The position numbers were made by a program, and so were the translations under genes. A DNA stretch of 64,000 nt, taken from NCBI GenBank assembly GCA_905331475.1, contig CAJNYU010003734.1:236631-300630 (forward strand). Direction: 5' to 3'. The notes below the pieces were generated by a model. It saw nothing but the letters and a program-made list of their open reading frames with translations. It ran no database searches and was not told the DNA's origin. The stretch comes from Rotaria socialis. Taxonomy: Eukaryota; Rotifera; Eurotatoria; Philodinida; Philodinidae. Positions 60,345 through 64,000 of the stretch are shown one piece after another; positions within the stretch are counted from its first letter, which is position 1, and each line of letters begins with the position of its first letter.

Positions 60345-63339
60345 CGATAATTTCTTATGACAAAATTATTTTCTATCTTAAATGATGTTTTCTTTTTTAA
60401 CAATGAAGTATACAGTGCAATAAAAACAATAATAATGAAGAAGTAAAGAAGAAAAACTTCTTTTTCTTTTTCTTTTTCGAGGCGAAGATATAGTGAAGTT
60501 ATTTAAAGAGAAAATGCGAGAAGCCATAACTACCAATACTCTTGGCAGTAATGTTTTAAATGCCTGTGGCTGGTTGCTATTCAACGTAAGCCTCCGTTAG
60601 CGAATACGTAGTTAACAAATGCCGTGTCGCTCCGTGTATCTTTCTTTTTACATATCTTTAATATTATTAGCGGTATTTTCAGTTGCTTAGTAACCAAAAA
60701 GAACGAAGAGAAGAAAGGAATTCCGATGTTTCTCTTAGCAAATATACAAAATGAAATGTAAAATTTAGAGAGAATCGCTCAAATTCATGCTCGATTTCTT
60801 TTTCGTACTCGTCGATTGTTGTTTTTTCTCGCTACTTATAACAACAAAAAGGCTGTTTACTATTCGTAAAATCTAATTCTTTTCATATATGTGATTAAAA
60901 TTATGTCATGTATGCTACGTATAACAATAAAGAATCTTTATGGCCTCTTTTTTTCTTTTTTTCTTCTGTTAAACGAAAACGGCAAACGCTCATAACGCAC
61001 AAGTGAACAAAAATAAAATCAGTACAACACACCAGCAATTAATATAATACAGAAAACGAGAGCAAAAAAAAGCAAAATAAAATCTGTCCCAGTAGAAATG
61101 CACAGTATAGAATAACTCAATCAAAATATTTAAATTGATGTCAAATTGAGCACATTATGTGATTGATGTAAACAATAATTTGAATAGCCTGAGAGAGAGA
61201 AAAAGAAACAATCTTTTCGTTTCTTTTTTCAAGAGCAATAAAACTGCCCTTTGTTGATTCGTATCCTAAAGGTTTTTTTGACTTGATCACGATAGGCAGA
61301 CGATCAAATTTTCTTTATTATTTTAAAATCGTTTCGTTTAATCAATTGGCAATTCAAATCAAGTTTTATGATATTATTTTGTATAATCGACCAAACCAGA
61401 TGGATCTACGTATGAGAGAAAGAAGTCATTAACGATGAAAATAGTTTTAATTATTTCTAGTAGTAAAAAAAAGTCATTCATTTATTCTATGTTAAAGTAT
61501 AAATTAAATTGATAGGATCGTAATTGAAATAAAAAAAACAATTAACATCTACGATCATATGATTCTCTGCAACATTTAAAACAAATTATTTACAATCCCT
61601 GACTTTTGTTTTATTGTATAGAATTTTCAAGAATGTTTCATTCAATGTCAACTCGAATTCAACTAATGCCTACTGGCGTTCATATCACAATGATGATAGT
61701 TTATAGATAGATTTTTACACATGCCCACACACGCTCACACTGAACTATAGTGAATAGCTTGTTTTGATTAAAGTTGTTTTGTTTAGTGTAAAAGCGTCTT
61801 TTTTCTCAGAGAGCTTAAATTTCTTCCTTGATCAAGCTCATTAAATTACATGAAAACTGATCTCATTGACTGATGATTATTTCGATTTCTATTATTTGCA
61901 AATTGCAAATAACACAAACCTTATTAAAGAAGAAATTAATATGAAAAACATGTTTTCAAAAATAGAATAATATTCTTCAGTAAGTTTTAATTGTGATTCT
62001 CGATTATTCATCTTGATTAATAGAAAAAATCCAGCATTTCGATTAGAAAGTTAACTATTTGATCATGAATACATTCAATCGAGAAAACACTATTCTCGAT
62101 AATAGCTCTTCACGAATCTGATTATTATTTATGATCCGGTTTAATAAATCTTTACTTTCTTTCTTCACTGAAACAACTCGATCAATTAAAAACATGTAAA
62201 AGTAATATTTATGAGACACTTCGATGTATGCTAACCAATTAGCCCTAAGGAGAAGCACTCTAGCTATGATAAAAAATCATTTTACCTATTGTGTTATAGT
62301 GCTCTGAACTTTGTTTTACAACAGGCATAGTCAATAGAAATTGAGCGATTACAAATGAATATTTTTAGTCGATGTTCTTTAGAAAACATTTCAAAACGGA
62401 ATCTAAATTCGCATCAGCTGTCATCGTATGTTTCCACCAAATTTTGGTCAAGTAGAATTTGTTGGCTTTCATTGAATAGAAATACACAAATTTAAGGGAG
62501 TAAACCATTAAGGTCATAAATGCTTTGAGGGCTTCACAGTAACTTACTCATAATTACATCTATAAAGTCAATGCCAAAAATAGAAGCCAGTTGACTTTAG
62601 ATTTTTCTGACTCAAATTTTAATTCAGAATGGTATTCAATAGTCTCACCACACTTATTTGATAGAAATTAAAAGCTATCTATCTGTATGTGGCATTCATG
62701 TCAAATATTTCAATCGTCGTAATAGTATTCAAAAGTTTCCCTTTTAATGTTACATTGTTCATAGTTCATTATCGTGATCAATAAATCGTTGTGCAGTAAG
62801 TAATGAGTACTGCTTTCCTATATGATTTCATTCATAAAAAGAATCCAATCAATAAGGTATTACGTAACTTTTTACTTTCATGACCAACGTTATCAGATAG
62901 TTATGCTGTTGTTGTTGTTGATTCATGATCCATTGTTGCTCTATCCATTACTAGACTTATAGAATTACAATAAAGTGCATAACACGTAGTTTAAATTTCT
63001 ATTTGCTGATTCGAATGTCGTAAATAATAAAAAAATTACAAGGAAACTCAATGCCTCAAGCACCTCTTGAAGTACTCTTCTTCATATTGATTCAACGATA
63101 CAACGTGCTTAATGTGTATGAACAAAACATGTAAGATTTCTAACAAAGATATCAATTTAAGCCTGTTAGGTTGTTTTTCTGTTCTTACTTAAACTTACAT
63201 ATGTCAATTATCGCACTTTTATTTTTCAGCCGATACTGCTTTCATGCATTATTAAAAAAAATAAAAAGCGTGAGAGGTTCTTTTTGTCATCTAATGTATG
63301 TTTGAGAATCATTCACTAACAAAGTTGATTCCTATCTAA
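60345..63339. other. gene-free stretch, 3 kb
   Basis: AT-rich with purine and pyrimidine runs (for example 60459-60480). A 67-codon - frame at 62055-62258 has no recognisable pattern. No exon supported. Confidence 0.5.
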
Positions 63340-64000
63340 CGGGTGGGCCATAAAGAATTACACTTCTTTGTTTTCGCTATAACTCAGTCAGTTTTGATGC
63401 TATTGGCCAAAACGTTTTTCAAAAAGATTCGTCATTCAATTCTCTACAAAACCATATGTAAATGATTTTTGTAAACTACCAAACGGCGAAGTTCTAAAAC
63501 GAAGAGAATAGGTTTCGAAAATGTTCAACTTTCAAGCTCAAAAACCGTTTTTTTCTCAAATTTGCTTTCTATGAAAGAGCTACGAAGGAACTAAGACGAC
63601 CATCTTAAAGAGCATTAAATTCTAGACAAGATTCATGTCTTTGAAAATTTTCTTGATTAAAAAACTGTAAAAAATTCAGGATAAATTTTTTCACTTTTTT
63701 GGAAAAACTCAACTTTCATTCCATGTTTTGCTGGTTGCACCAAAACGCATGCAATTTAGTAAGAAAACGTTCTTGTTTGACGATTTTTTTTTCTTTAAAC
63801 TTCAACATACTAGACTATATCTGTGCACACTCGTTCGAGTCATTCAAAGTTTTGCTTGCGATTGCTTTTCGTGAAAACCTCAATTGAGACGCTTCGGACG
63901 AGTTGTCGGAAAATATCGACTTAATACGTGAAGGTCACTTTGAAAGAAAAGCTTTTCAAGGATATCGGAAAAAGCGTATTTGAAAATGCTAGAAAATATT
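63340..64000. repeat. probable edge of a dispersed repeat running off the window
   Basis: Begins abruptly with CGGGTGGGCCATAAAGAATT, then CGCTATAACTCAGTCAGTTT and blocks of AAAAACG/TTTTTC that continue to the window end. The opening resembles terminal sequences of Tc1/mariner-type elements (GGTGGGCC..). The other end is not visible, so this is tentative. Confidence 0.3.

Noticed and set aside
62055-62258. 67-codon - strand open frame
   Set aside because: No homology pattern, splice partner or polyadenylation context.
1-64000. tRNA, rRNA, CRISPR arrays, bacterial-type operons or promoters
   Set aside because: No cloverleaf with A and B boxes, no rRNA-like blocks and no regularly spaced repeats were seen. 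Intron structure shows the window is eukaryotic.

Overview
This is a eukaryotic, animal nuclear window. It is AT-rich, its genes are broken by many introns of about 45-95 bp with GT..AG borders, and its proteins are metazoan (Wntless, GPR155, a Cys-loop receptor, VPS51, METTL9, PDXDC1). The short introns, the base composition, the mix of decayed DNA transposons and short TGTGGG-like tracts (the telomere unit described for Adineta vaga) suggest a bdelloid rotifer. That placement is inference. No bacterial operons, rRNA, tRNA or CRISPR array was seen.

Layout. On the + strand: a 5'-truncated Wntless gene (1-3415), a complete GPR155/LYCHOS-like gene (4569-7931) and a neuronal-calcium-sensor-like EF-hand gene with a long disordered tail (13025-15014). 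Between them lie a Tigger/pogo-type element with intact ends (8350-9346) and an apparently perfect 576-bp palindrome (11169-11744). A relic zone follows (about 17.98-19.0 kb) with an EF-hand exon fragment and a CACTA-like transposase fragment. From 20 kb to 60 kb every recognised gene is on the - strand: a hypothetical gene (20215-20826), a small protein with two PP1-docking-like motifs (24054-24921), METTL9 (27490-28617), VPS51 (29223-31887), a tiny ORF (34607-34837), a glycine/glutamate-gated-chloride-channel-like Cys-loop receptor (35181-38546), an orphan signal-peptide exon (42931-43115), PDXDC1 (46410-50570) and a proline-rich gene with two alternative first exons (57931-60344). A transposon-rich, locally GC-richer patch sits at 53.0-56.45 kb.

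The genes are ordinary single-copy animal genes with unrelated jobs: Wnt secretion, lysosomal sterol sensing, calcium signalling, histidine methylation, endosome-to-Golgi tethering and inhibitory neurotransmission. I joined exons by reading frame and splice phase. In each multi-exon model below the phases agree and the total is a whole number of codons.

The most interesting item is the Cys-loop receptor. It carries two alternative, homologous versions of the region coding M1 and the pore-lining M2 helix. One is a single exon and the other is three exons. Both are exactly 192 nt with the same entry and exit phase, which predicts two channels that share the ligand-binding domain, M3 and M4 but differ in the pore. 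Other notable points are the large palindrome, the two alternative first exons that repeat one motif, and the tandem fold-back elements at 55.6-56.2 kb.
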